Part shown: piece after piece, positions 38,895-48,044 of the stretch | How the letters are laid out: each line of letters starts with the position of its first letter | Numbering within the stretch: position 1 is the first letter of the stretch | Source: Salegentibacter salegens | GTDB taxonomy: Bacteria > Bacteroidota > Bacteroidia > Flavobacteriales > Flavobacteriaceae | Direction: 5' to 3' | Length of the DNA stretch: 64,000 bases | Assembly (NCBI RefSeq): GCF_900142975.1 | Contig: NZ_LT670848.1 | Location: 434,001 to 498,000 of the forward strand | Notes under the pieces: model-generated | Databases searched by the model: none | What the model was told of the DNA's origin: nothing | Seen by the model: only the letters and a program-made list of their open reading frames with translations | Program-made: the position numbers and the translations under genes

Positions 38895-41800
38895 TTGACG
38901 ATCTTTTTAATATTCCCTAAACGATCAACCTGAAGTTTCCAACACAAGTTTTTTTCCTGAATAAATTCTAATTTATTTAACTGGCTAAATTCTAATTTAT
39001 TAGTAATGGATTTCGCAACTGAAAAAGGAATTCCATATAATCTTTTGTTTGTAAAACTCACTATTTTGTAAATATTTTCTTTTTTGAAGTTTTCAGGAAC
39101 TACCCCTGAGACCATATCTTCCTCGGTGGGAACATATATTAAATCATTCGGTGAAAGATAAAACAGAAACTCTCCTTTGGTATGATCAATAGGAATAGGC
39201 TGTTTATCCTTAATTGGAATATGAGCCAATTGTTTTTGGTGTTCTACCACTTCATTTAAGGGAATTGTTTCAAAGTTTCGCTTTTTCTTCTTATCGTCCC
39301 AATATATCGCAAAGAAAAGATTTGTTCCTTTTGCAGCTTCTACATACTTATCCGTTTTATTACTTCGTTCTCCTACACTAAATTTACTGCCTACTTCATA
39401 TTGTCTTACCTTATAAATGGGTTGGTGATTTTTACCCTTGTTTAATTCTTTTATATTTTGATTCAAATCAGTAATTCCTTTAGGACTGAATGCTTCTGCA
39501 AAATCTTCCTTCCCATTTTGATCTAGATGGTTTTTGACATGGTTCCTTAGAATTTTTTGTATGCTCTTATCAGTAATTTTATCGATATGTTTGTGGTTTT
39601 TTATATCTGAAATATTCGTCCGTGTGGCAGTAGCCACTTTTCCTTTGGGAGTGGGAATATCAATTAATCCGGAAACAGTTTCTTTGTGAAGTGGTTTTCT
39701 AACAGCAAAATTATTTCCCTTTTGTATTTGTAAAGCTTTTTTCCATTGCCCATCTTTCTTTTCCCAATGCCAGGTTTTATTGTTGGTTCGATTTATTACA
39801 CGGATATTCTTCTTAAAACTAATCACAATTTCTTCCAAAGCATTTTTGGCATCTATAGTAAAACCTTCCCAGGGCTGTTTGTAAGATTTTGCAACAGTGC
39901 GTTTTTTACCACCTAATTCTATGTCTTTAGTTTTGCGTAATTTTTTGACTAAACTGTGATTCTTACGTTCGGTGTTAATTGAGGTGATATAATTAATATG
40001 ATCTTTAGTTGTACAGGCAATTACTAAGGCATCTAAGGCGTGGTGACGGTGATCTATGCGTTTTTTGCTGAAGCCTGTTTCAATATCCTTAGGAACTTGT
40101 GTTCTAAAAGCATTAATTTTATTATCCCAATAGCCGTAGTCATTAGATTTTGTAATTTCGTTCATACGTTTGAAACGCGGAGCGATAATTTCATTCCATT
40201 TATCGTTTAGCCCCCAATCTTGTTTAAGTTGACTGGTTATAGCTCCATTTACCGGTACTAGGTTTTTTACTGTAGCTTCTCTTTCATTGGGTTCTCTTAA
40301 AATATTGCTTAGTAGACCTTTTATGAATTTGCTTATATATCGGCTATCATTTAATTGCCTGGTAATAAAACCTTCTGGAATATCCTCGCTCAACAGATAT
40401 TTTAATTTTGTTCGATTCTTGCTGTAGTAGTTTTTGCAATGGGCTTCATATTCTTCCACCGTAAAAATTGTACATTCTTTGCCGTTTATTCCTAATTCCG
40501 GCACAACACATCCTCGGCTGTTATTTATAAACTCATATGCGGTCTGGTTATCCTTATAGGGGTAGGGGTTAATAGCACTTTCGCAAATAACTTTATTATT
40601 AAAAGAGTCATCAAAGAAGCGTGATTGTGGAATAATGTGTTCAATTTGATAATCTGTAGTGAATAGTTTACTCATTGGAATTATATTTCCGGTATATGGT
40701 GAACGATACCCTTGTTCTAACCATAATTTATAGCGTAAAATATCTTTCTTGGTTGGCGAGTTCTTTTTCCTTATCGCTTCAATTTCATCTTCACCTACCT
40801 GATCGTATTTGGCGTTAAAATAAACACCTTCCTCATATAATTTTAGAATTTCTTGTTGATTTGGGGAATAAGGTTTTACTTCTTCAACACCTTCATCTTG
40901 TAGTTCTTCTAGAATCGCTTTTATACGCAGGTTTGTATTCTCCCGTTCGTTATTTTGATTGCTTAATCGTTGCCTTTTTTCAGCTGAATTTTTCATTTCT
41001 CGACCTAATTCGACATGGATTTCAGAGAAAAAATTCGGTTTACTATTACCATAATATTTCCAAATATCCCGGACAACCCTTAAAGTCTCAGGAACCACTT
41101 GCTCAACAATCGGATTTTTAAGTTGATGTTGCTTAAAGGTTTCGTTTAAATAGAATTCGATGTCTGAGGGTGACTGCCAATTGATTATTTCAGAAACCTC
41201 CGAATGCCGCTCGTAAACTGCATAGCAGGCTTGATAAGTATTTAAACCTTCAAAAATATTTTCTTTCTTTTCAAACTTGACAAAGCTTTTTAATACTTGT
41301 TTTTTATAGGCATCATCGGCAACCGTCTCAATTTTATCTTTATTAAAATTAATAGCCCTTAATCGTTCCTGAATATCCTTTATCCGGTTCTTAATTTCAG
41401 GTTTTAAAGATTCCTCATTCCAATATTTTCCCATCCGCATTAGCGGTAAAAGTTTTTTAATAGCTTTTTCTGAATAAGATCCGTAATCATTTGAATAAGG
41501 AGCTATTTTCTTAAAATTTTCGACAAATTCTGATTCTGAAACTTGTTTTTTTCTAGCAAAAGTATCTAAAGCTTTTTCGAAATCTTTTTTGTCTTTTACC
41601 GAGTAAACAATATGCCATAATTCTTTTTCAGTCTTTTTATCAAGAAAGTTTTCTTGTATGCCTTTAATTTTTTTTAATCTTGACAAAAACTCGGCTCGCG
41701 TTGTATTGCAGGGATATTTTTTGTCCTCTACATAATTCCATCGATAGGAGAGGGCATCTTTCTTTTGTTTTGGAATTAACCTTAAATCTGAAAAATATTT

Positions 41801-43246
41801 TAGTAGTTGGTTTTGATCTATTTCTTTTCTATTATTCAAAAAATCAAATAACTCGACTATAGACTCGGCGTCAGGCAATAAAAGGCTTGTAATGTCTTCA
41901 TCAATCTTTGCCTTTTTCTTATCTAAAGCAATTTTCTTATAAATTCTAAGGTTTTGAATAAACTGCCATAATCGAAATTCCTGATAAAATGGATTAGATT
42001 TGGGAATTCCCTTTAATGGTTGTTCTTGAATTTCTCCGTCCTTTTTGAAATACCTTTTCTCATACGCGCAATTTGAAATAGTAGATTTTTTGGTTTTTAA
42101 TGGGCGTTGATAGAAAATAATATCTTCAACAAATAAATAGGTAAAATTCTTTTCCTTAATATTTGATTGATGAGCTTCATTTCGCGGATATAACTCATTC
42201 AGGCATTTCTTATATAAATCTTTATTTTCTAATTCAGGATGAAATTTCTTTTGAACTTCTAAGATTTTTATAAGTTCATTTTTATAGTATTTTCGGTCAA
42301 TGGTTTTCACCAAATTACCTCGTATTTTCTGACTGGGTTTTTTGAGCAGAGTCTCATAAATGAATTCACCTACGGTTTTGTTAGTTTCATCTATGTTTTG
42401 TTCTGTTTTCTTTTTGATGGCAATCCAGTCTTGTTCAGAATCTACTTTTTTAAATGTACGCTTAAGACTGCCATCTTTATTAGTTTTAGTAGTAACAATA
42501 AATTCCCGCTCCTGCTTCTCCCAGTCTTCTGTTTTGGTAATTTCGCGATCATACTCCCACCCGTTTTCAAAAATAACTTTGTAAAGTGACTTTCCTTTTA
42601 CAGCTTCACCAGTATTAACTAATTCTTTTACCGTTAGAGAAACATATTCCTGGTTTTTATTAATTTCTTCTTCCTCGCCACGCAACTGATAATAGCCACG
42701 TTTTTGATTAAAATTTAAAATTAACCAAGCAAGCTCCTCTTTTGATATTTTATCTTTCAATGCTTTTTTGCGCAAATAATATAGAGTCCAATCATAAGGG
42801 ATTTTCAGGTCAGGATGTTTTATTTTAAATTCCTTTGCCATCTCATCAAAAGAATTCTGAAATATAAAATGATGTTTCGGACCACCATTTAATATATAAT
42901 TAAGCTTCACTTCTTTCCCAGGAAGAAACTGACCTAATTTGTTATGAAAATCAATGGATGCTGCATAGTGATCTGGAAGGAAGCCCAGAATATTTAGAAC
43001 ACGATGTAAGCGTTGGCGACGTAATAAATATCGTTCATTTAGTCTTCGCATTCCACGGTAACTAGTTCTTTCAGCTGTCTGTGAAATAGAGTTACCACTG
43101 TCAAACTTACCAAGAATATCTTGACTCATAGGAATTATTCGAGCACCCATGCCCAGAATTTGCCCTTCTTTTTTATTAAAATCTTGCTCAATAAGTGACC
43201 ATCCAATCGAATTTGTACCCAAATCCAGTCCTAAAATACGTTTCAT
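38891..43246 (-). CDS. cas9: CRISPR-associated endonuclease Cas9 (type II-C)
   Basis: A 1451-residue RNA-guided nuclease. RuvC-I GLDLGTNSIGWSL places the catalytic Asp at residue 8; an Arg-rich bridge helix follows (RGMRRLNERYLLRRQRLHR, about 64-84). RuvC-II EIHVELGREM lies near 743, the HNH motif IEHIIPQS has its catalytic His at 870, with NNKVICESAIN behind it, and RuvC-III has HHALDAL at 1068-1074. All catalytic positions seen in SpCas9 have counterparts; the residue before the HNH His is Glu instead of Asp. No csn2 or cas4 is present, which with the size and repeat length places the locus in subtype II-C. Operon order is cas9-cas1-cas2. Confidence 0.97.
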   Translation of the reverse strand: MKRILGLDLGTNSIGWSLIEQDFNKKEGQILGMGARIIPMSQDILGKFDSGNSISQTAERTSYRGMRRLNERYLLRRQRLHRVLNILGFLPDHYAASIDFHNKLGQFLPGKEVKLNYILNGGPKHHFIFQNSFDEMAKEFKIKHPDLKIPYDWTLYYLRKKALKDKISKEELAWLILNFNQKRGYYQLRGEEEEINKNQEYVSLTVKELVNTGEAVKGKSLYKVIFENGWEYDREITKTEDWEKQEREFIVTTKTNKDGSLKRTFKKVDSEQDWIAIKKKTEQNIDETNKTVGEFIYETLLKKPSQKIRGNLVKTIDRKYYKNELIKILEVQKKFHPELENKDLYKKCLNELYPRNEAHQSNIKEKNFTYLFVEDIIFYQRPLKTKKSTISNCAYEKRYFKKDGEIQEQPLKGIPKSNPFYQEFRLWQFIQNLRIYKKIALDKKKAKIDEDITSLLLPDAESIVELFDFLNNRKEIDQNQLLKYFSDLRLIPKQKKDALSYRWNYVEDKKYPCNTTRAEFLSRLKKIKGIQENFLDKKTEKELWHIVYSVKDKKDFEKALDTFARKKQVSESEFVENFKKIAPYSNDYGSYSEKAIKKLLPLMRMGKYWNEESLKPEIKNRIKDIQERLRAINFNKDKIETVADDAYKKQVLKSFVKFEKKENIFEGLNTYQACYAVYERHSEVSEIINWQSPSDIEFYLNETFKQHQLKNPIVEQVVPETLRVVRDIWKYYGNSKPNFFSEIHVELGREMKNSAEKRQRLSNQNNERENTNLRIKAILEELQDEGVEEVKPYSPNQQEILKLYEEGVYFNAKYDQVGEDEIEAIRKKNSPTKKDILRYKLWLEQGYRSPYTGNIIPMSKLFTTDYQIEHIIPQSRFFDDSFNNKVICESAINPYPYKDNQTAYEFINNSRGCVVPELGINGKECTIFTVEEYEAHCKNYYSKNRTKLKYLLSEDIPEGFITRQLNDSRYISKFIKGLLSNILREPNEREATVKNLVPVNGAITSQLKQDWGLNDKWNEIIAPRFKRMNEITKSNDYGYWDNKINAFRTQVPKDIETGFSKKRIDHRHHALDALVIACTTKDHINYITSINTERKNHSLVKKLRKTKDIELGGKKRTVAKSYKQPWEGFTIDAKNALEEIVISFKKNIRVINRTNNKTWHWEKKDGQWKKALQIQKGNNFAVRKPLHKETVSGLIDIPTPKGKVATATRTNISDIKNHKHIDKITDKSIQKILRNHVKNHLDQNGKEDFAEAFSPKGITDLNQNIKELNKGKNHQPIYKVRQYEVGSKFSVGERSNKTDKYVEAAKGTNLFFAIYWDDKKKKRNFETIPLNEVVEHQKQLAHIPIKDKQPIPIDHTKGEFLFYLSPNDLIYVPTEEDMVSGVVPENFKKENIYKIVSFTNKRLYGIPFSVAKSITNKLEFSQLNKLEFIQEKNLCWKLQVDRLGNIKKIVK

Positions 43247-43305
43247 ATACTATGATTTTCGGTAAGTTAATTAATACAAGTTTTATCCCTTTACGGAAAT
43301 CCACA

Positions 43306-43336
43306 TTGTACAATTCAAATATTTGTTTTATACTTG
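43306..43336 (+). promoter_or_regulatory. Candidate tracrRNA promoter
   Basis: TTG at 43306-43308, a 20-base spacer and TATACTTG at 43329-43336 (one base off TAnnTTTG) would start transcription near 43340-43342, where the anti-repeat begins. Confidence 0.5.
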
Positions 43337-43338
43337 TT

Positions 43339-43422
43339 ATACAATTTTGAAGCAATTCACAATAAGGATTATTCCGTTGTGAAAACATTTAAAGCGGCCT
43401 TAACGGGTCGCTTTCATTTTTT
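43339..43422 (+). ncRNA. tracrRNA
   Basis: The first 25 bases (43339-43363) match the complement of the CRISPR repeat 5' half with one gap and two differences (both still pairing as G-U), giving the anti-repeat. A small GGA/TCC nexus-like hairpin follows at about 43365-43373. The transcript closes with a 9-bp stem (AAAGCGGCC, 43391-43399, with GGTCGCTTT, 43406-43414, one G-U) and a T run. It is divergent from cas9 and on the same strand as the crRNA template strand choice requires. Length is about 84 nt. Confidence 0.85.
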
Positions 43423-43507
43423 GGAATAGTAGGGTAGGCCAAATAAGATTAACATAATTACTGAAAATAATTATGATTTCCTATAAAAAATAAGGGAAAA
43501 CCCGTAG

Positions 43508-44770
43508 TTAAATAAAGGTTTTGAAGTCTTTGGAGATTTTTTCTACTACGTATTCTGGGATATTAAGTTCCTTTGTGAATACCGGCCAATTAGAAATCTG
43601 TTCCTGGACTTTCTCGATTATCCCTTTTGGATTTTTTATCGAAAATTCTTCTGCTAACGCAAGCAAATCCTGTAACTGGATGTTATCACGTTTATTATTA
43701 ATAGACAACGCACGGCTGATTTTATGATAATTGAAGTCTACGTTTAATGGGTAGGTGAGATCATAAGCAGGAGCCAGGTTCCATTTGTCTGTTTTTTTAT
43801 CATATATAAAAGAATGATTTTTTAAGTGGTCATCAATATTGGCAAAAACCAGATTAAAAACCATTCGCTTAAAAAGTTCCTGAATCTCATTGTATGGTAC
43901 TTTTAAATCCAGAGCTAATTTGAAAAGATTTTCATAGGATGAGTTCTCTGGTTTTTGAAAGTCCCATCCGGTCATACCGCTTGCAGTTAAAACGTGTTGT
44001 TTTGCTCCGTTTTGCCTATCATATCTCAGCGTAATAAAATGTTTGGTATTAATTAATTTAGAAGGCATCATTGTTATTCCTGCAGCGCTAGCCATCTTAA
44101 AGTAAGCATATTCTATTACTTCTTTATTATAACTATCTTCATTTAAAGAAAGCTTTACCAGGTAATGCTTGTAATCTTTAGAGGAAACAATATCTCCCGG
44201 AATAATCTCTCCTGTTTCAATGTTTTCGGAAATTAAAAGTTTAGGCCTGGCTCCACCGGCAGAGGTTCCCATTTTAAAAATATTTAATAAAGCGAGATTA
44301 TCAAACTTCTTTTCTGAAGTTTGCTCTTTTTGATCTATAACTTGCTTTAATACACTAATAATTTCTTCAAGGTCAATTGCTGAAGTTTTGGGAATATTTT
44401 GTGCCGGTTCATATTCCAGAGCACCCATACCACGATTAGCTACATAGGTTAACTGCTCCAGTGGGGTGAGTTTAGTTTTATCTTTATTATTAGCTTCAAA
44501 CCATTCCTTAAAAATGATATTTCCAAACATATCTGGAAGGGAATCTGCTATGGCTGGAGGTAGTCCTTTAAAAGTATTTCCTTCATATTCGGAGAATACC
44601 TGAACTGGTTTTATTCGTTTAATGATATATGGGAAAATGTTTTGTAATTGATTTGTTTCTAAAAATTCCGGATTATACTGAAAGAAACTTTTACGTTGAT
44701 CCAAATCGTAACCTAACTTTCCAATCTCTTTTTTAAAAAGCTTTACATTAAGAATTGTGTTTTTAGCCAT
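43508..44770 (-). CDS. hipA: HipA-family serine/threonine kinase toxin
   Basis: A 420-residue HipA-like kinase. Characterised HipA toxins phosphorylate glutamyl-tRNA synthetase and cause growth arrest and persistence. Visible: the N-terminal HipA_N region (VFSEYEGNTFKGLPPAIADSLPDMFGN), the Gly-rich loop GTSAGGARPKLLI near residue 183, the ATP-binding Lys in YLVKLS, the catalytic segment NIDDHLKNHSFIYD (near 310) and the metal Asp in LAPAYDLTY. It is full length. hipB lies six bases upstream. Within the island it may act as an addiction module. Confidence 0.9.
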   Translation of the reverse strand: MAKNTILNVKLFKKEIGKLGYDLDQRKSFFQYNPEFLETNQLQNIFPYIIKRIKPVQVFSEYEGNTFKGLPPAIADSLPDMFGNIIFKEWFEANNKDKTKLTPLEQLTYVANRGMGALEYEPAQNIPKTSAIDLEEIISVLKQVIDQKEQTSEKKFDNLALLNIFKMGTSAGGARPKLLISENIETGEIIPGDIVSSKDYKHYLVKLSLNEDSYNKEVIEYAYFKMASAAGITMMPSKLINTKHFITLRYDRQNGAKQHVLTASGMTGWDFQKPENSSYENLFKLALDLKVPYNEIQELFKRMVFNLVFANIDDHLKNHSFIYDKKTDKWNLAPAYDLTYPLNVDFNYHKISRALSINNKRDNIQLQDLLALAEEFSIKNPKGIIEKVQEQISNWPVFTKELNIPEYVVEKISKDFKTFI

Positions 44771-44776
44771 AATTTT

Positions 44777-45040
44777 TTAATATAAGGAGCGATTGGTATT
44801 TTGATCGTTGTAGGCTTTCACACCATTATAAAACTTCTCCAGATCATCGAAATGATGGGCAATTTTTAAAACAGTATCGATTGTTGAATTTCTCCCGCTT
44901 TCAAATTTCTGAATAGTATACCTAGATATTCCCAGTTGATCAGCCAATTCTTGCTGGCTTAATTCAAAACGATCTCTTTGAAGTTTACACCATTTACCGA
45001 GTTCTTCTTTGGTTTGCTTTATAGTTACGAGGTTGAGCAT
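44777..45040 (-). CDS. hipB: HipB-like Xre-family antitoxin
   Basis: An 87-residue DNA-binding antitoxin with a classic HTH_3: LGKWCKLQRDRFELSQQELADQLGISRYTIQKFESGRNSTIDTVLKIAHHF, covering most of the protein. ATG at 45040 is preferred over TTG at 45061. It is expected to bind HipA and repress the operon. A six-base gap to hipA indicates a single transcript. Confidence 0.88.
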   Translation of the reverse strand: MLNLVTIKQTKEELGKWCKLQRDRFELSQQELADQLGISRYTIQKFESGRNSTIDTVLKIAHHFDDLEKFYNGVKAYNDQNTNRSLY

Positions 45041-45126
45041 AATGTATGTTATAGTAAACAAATATAGCTAAAAATAGGGTTATTGTGGATTAAAATAAAC
45101 CTAAACTGTAATTAAAATTTATTTCG

Positions 45127-45246
45127 AGCCCCCATATCTACCATAACTTCCGCCGGATCCTATGCTGTTTTTATAGCATACGGGAAGTTAAGCGTAAAGT
45201 AAAAACAGCATTGGGGCGTTATTCGAATTAGTTAATGAGTTTCCTA
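45127..45246. repeat. Hairpin element, copy A
   Basis: About 120 bases closely match 54341-54459 in the same orientation (roughly nine in ten positions). Outer ends are GCCCC/GGGGC; an inner stem-loop is formed by CTATGCTGTTTTTA-like and TAAA..GCAT arms. It lies between hipB and the metal operon. It may be a transcribed hairpin, a recombination site or part of a former mobilization region. Confidence 0.6.
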
Positions 45247-45335
45247 ATTTTCCCCTTCCGGCTCCCATTCTTCTCTGGTCTATCTTCTAATGCTATTCTA
45301 CCAGAGGTCTTGTTTTAGTCTTCATTCTTTGAAGT
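45247..45335 (-). pseudogene. Remnant of a second bfmA-like mobilization gene
   Basis: This stretch resembles an internal segment of the intact bfmA-like gene at 54655-54735 (about three in four bases, including CTCCCATTC, ATCTTCTAAT and GGTCTTGTTTTAG). It is joined directly to hairpin element A, skipping about 185 bases of the gene's 3' part. No open frame survives. The rest of this gap, to 45552, holds nothing I can identify. Confidence 0.5.
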
Positions 45336-45552
45336 TAGGATCTAGTTACTTACGGTGTGATAGTTCGAGTTTATCCTCTGGCACAAGGGATAAGCCGACT
45401 TGAAAGAGCCAGTTTTTTGTTAAGGTTTCACAGAGGTAGCACACATTTAAGTAAAAGTTCAATATTCGAATATTTAAACTAAAGTTGATATAACATTAAA
45501 ATTTGAAAAATCAGAATCATAATAAAACAAATTATCTAAAAAGAATTATTTT

Positions 45553-47445
45553 TTAAAATCTCATCCGCTGTATTCTTATCGCATTAAGAATTGCAAGGCA
45601 TGCCACTCCTACATCTGCGAATACTGCCTCCCACAATGAAGCCACTCCAAATGCTCCGAAGGCAAGTACAAGAGCTTTTACTCCAAAGGCTAAGATTATA
45701 TTCTGCCATACAACTTGCTTTGTTTTCTTTCCAATTTTTATGGCAGTTGCAATTTTGGAAGGTTGATCTGTCTGAATTACTACATCTGCAGTTTCAATAG
45801 CTGCATCCGATCCTAAAGCTCCCATAGCAAAACCAACATCAGCTAAGGTTATGACAGGTGCATCATTAATTCCGTCACCAACAAATGCCACTTTTTTCCC
45901 CTGGGCTTTGAGATCTTTTACACGGGTAACTTTATCCTGAGGTAACAACCCACCGAAAGCCATATCAATTTTCAATTCCTTAGCTACTTTTTGAACAATC
46001 GTGTCTTTATCACCAGATAACATAACTATAGTTTTTATTCCATATTCACGAAGTTTTGCAATGGCTGAAGGTCCATCTTCCTTAATTTTATCAGCGATGG
46101 TAATATATCCGGCGTATTTGCCGTCTATGGCAACTACCACAATACTTTCTACTATTTCTGTTATGCGGGTAGGGAATGTGACATCGTATTTCTGAAGTAG
46201 CTTAGTATTACCTACAAGAACTTCTTTATTCTCCCATTTTCCTCTTAAACCGTGACCGGCAATCTCTTCCACTTCAGAAACAGTTTCTCTTATATGCGAA
46301 TCCCCGAAAAATTCAACAATTGCTTTAGCGATGGGGTGGGTAGATTTAGCTTCAAGCGCTGCGGTAAGAGCAATAAACTTATTTTCATCCATTTCCTGCA
46401 CCTCCACTTCCTGCACTTTAAAAACACCTTCGGTAAGGGTGCCGGTTTTATCCATTACCACAGTATTTACTTCTGTAATAAGATCCAAAAAATTCGCACC
46501 CTTAAAAAGCATACCATTTTTTGAGGCTGCACCAATTCCTCCAAAATACCCAAGCGGGATAGAGATGACCAGAGCGCAAGGACACGAAATCACTAGGAAG
46601 ACAAGAGCGCGATAGAGCCAATCATTAAAAATGTAATTCTCTACAAAGAAGAAAGGTAATAAGGTAAGTGCAATCGCCATAAAGACTACAATAGGAGTAT
46701 AAATCTTGGCAAACTTTGTAATAAATTTCTGGGTTTTTGCTTTTTGTCCACTTGCTTCTTCTACCAGATGAAGTATTTTAGATAAAGCACTGTCCTCATA
46801 AGCAGAAGTAACCTTAATTTCCACCACCTTCTCAAGGTTAATCATTCCGGCGAGCACCATTTCGCCTTTAGTCTTACTGGCTGGTTTGGACTCCCCGGTC
46901 AGGGCAGCGGTATTGAATGAAGATCCATTGCCCTGGATTTCCCCGTCCAGTGCAACTTTTTCACCTACCTTAATTTGAATAATTTCACCGATTCCTACCG
47001 TCTGAGGATTGGCTGTCACCACCTGTCCATCTTTCACCAAACCTACTTCTTCTGGTCTGTTATCAATGAGTGCTTTTATAGATCTTCTCGATCGTGCAAC
47101 TGCAGCTTCCTGGAAATGTTCCCCGATTACGTAAAATAACATTACCGCAACTCCTTCAGCATATTCCCCAATGTAAAAAGCGCCTAAAGTTGCAATGCTC
47201 ATTAGGAAGAATTCATTAAAAACATCTCCCTTAGCGATATTGGTCAGAGCATACTTTATTACTCTGGCTCCTACGAGAAGGTAAGATATTCCAAAAATCA
47301 GCAACCGAATGTACCCGCTAAACCATTCAGTCCCAAAATAATCAAGAGCAATACCGGCAAGAAGAAGAATTAAACTAATAATGGTAGGGATATAGGAATC
47401 TTTCTTCTCCTTACCGTCATCTATTTTAGCATTTGGAGGCAACAA
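45553..47445 (-). CDS. Heavy-metal (Zn/Cd/Pb-type) P1B ATPase, N terminus frameshifted
   Basis: A 630-residue metal-exporting P-type ATPase of the inner membrane. Visible: membrane helices near 20-110, actuator loop LTGESKPA, the metal-binding CPC in ISCPCALV (near 295), phosphorylation site DKTGTLTEG (near 340), HP motif STHPIAKA, and hinge GDGINDAPVI (near 530). The CPC plus lack of Cu-type motifs favours Zn/Cd. This frame has no ATG; it would start at TTG 47445. An ATG at 47549 opens a 42-codon frame that fails to connect, so a 1-base deletion near 47508-47512 is likely. It is the last gene of the metal operon. Confidence 0.88.
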   Translation of the reverse strand: MLPPNAKIDDGKEKKDSYIPTIISLILLLAGIALDYFGTEWFSGYIRLLIFGISYLLVGARVIKYALTNIAKGDVFNEFFLMSIATLGAFYIGEYAEGVAVMLFYVIGEHFQEAAVARSRRSIKALIDNRPEEVGLVKDGQVVTANPQTVGIGEIIQIKVGEKVALDGEIQGNGSSFNTAALTGESKPASKTKGEMVLAGMINLEKVVEIKVTSAYEDSALSKILHLVEEASGQKAKTQKFITKFAKIYTPIVVFMAIALTLLPFFFVENYIFNDWLYRALVFLVISCPCALVISIPLGYFGGIGAASKNGMLFKGANFLDLITEVNTVVMDKTGTLTEGVFKVQEVEVQEMDENKFIALTAALEAKSTHPIAKAIVEFFGDSHIRETVSEVEEIAGHGLRGKWENKEVLVGNTKLLQKYDVTFPTRITEIVESIVVVAIDGKYAGYITIADKIKEDGPSAIAKLREYGIKTIVMLSGDKDTIVQKVAKELKIDMAFGGLLPQDKVTRVKDLKAQGKKVAFVGDGINDAPVITLADVGFAMGALGSDAAIETADVVIQTDQPSKIATAIKIGKKTKQVVWQNIILAFGVKALVLAFGAFGVASLWEAVFADVGVACLAILNAIRIQRMRF

Positions 47446-47609
47446 CCATCCTGTTCTTTTGACATTCTGGGTCTTGGTTTCTCCGCTGTCCTGGGAGAGG
47501 AAATCTCCATTGAATCGGGAGCTTTTGTCTCTTTGTCTTCTTTAGCCATTTCTACTTGTGTATTATTTGATGTTAAAGCTAAAATAAATAGGTATGCAAC
47601 AGTAGTGCA

Positions 47610-48026
47610 TTATTTCACATTACATCTCTTGCATACTCCCTTAACGACTAAGTTAGCATCTGTTGCCGTATATCCTTTAGGAAGATTAACTACAGGTATC
47701 TTCCTTTCTGTCAGGCATTGTGTCTCACCACAAGAGGTGCAATGAAAATGCAAATGAAGATCTGTCCCTATTTCACAGTTACACCCAACCTCACATAATG
47801 CATATTTTGTTATCCCTGTTCCATCATCTACCTGGTGAACAATTCCCTTTTCTTCAAATGTTTTCAGGGTACGATAAAGCGTAGTCCTTTCAGATTTTTC
47901 AAATGCTAATTCAATGTCAGCCAGAGAAACAGCAAAATCCTTGGTTGCTAAAAATTTATAGATAAGGATCCTCATGGCCGTTGGCCTTATTTGGTTTTCA
48001 GTAAGGAAATTCTCGATTTCGTTCAT
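47610..48026 (-). CDS. Fur-family metalloregulator
   Basis: A 138-residue Fur-family repressor. N-terminal winged helix (ENQIRPTAMRILIYKFL, SRTTLYRTL-type recognition helix SERTTLYRTLKTFEEKG) and C-terminal dimer domain with HLHFHCTSCGETQCL and GVCKRCNVK, giving two CxxC pairs for structural zinc. Which metal it senses (Zn, Fe or peroxide) cannot be told. It lies 18 bases after czcB and 60 bases before the P-type ATPase start region, inside the operon it probably controls. Confidence 0.88.
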   Translation of the reverse strand: MNEIENFLTENQIRPTAMRILIYKFLATKDFAVSLADIELAFEKSERTTLYRTLKTFEEKGIVHQVDDGTGITKYALCEVGCNCEIGTDLHLHFHCTSCGETQCLTERKIPVVNLPKGYTATDANLVVKGVCKRCNVK

Positions 48027-48044
48027 CTCATTTATTTTATAATT

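Noticed and set aside
43188..43388. 66-codon minus-strand ORF overlapping cas9 start and the tracrRNA region
   Set aside because: Wrong frame relative to cas9, no family features; the tracrRNA explains the sequence.
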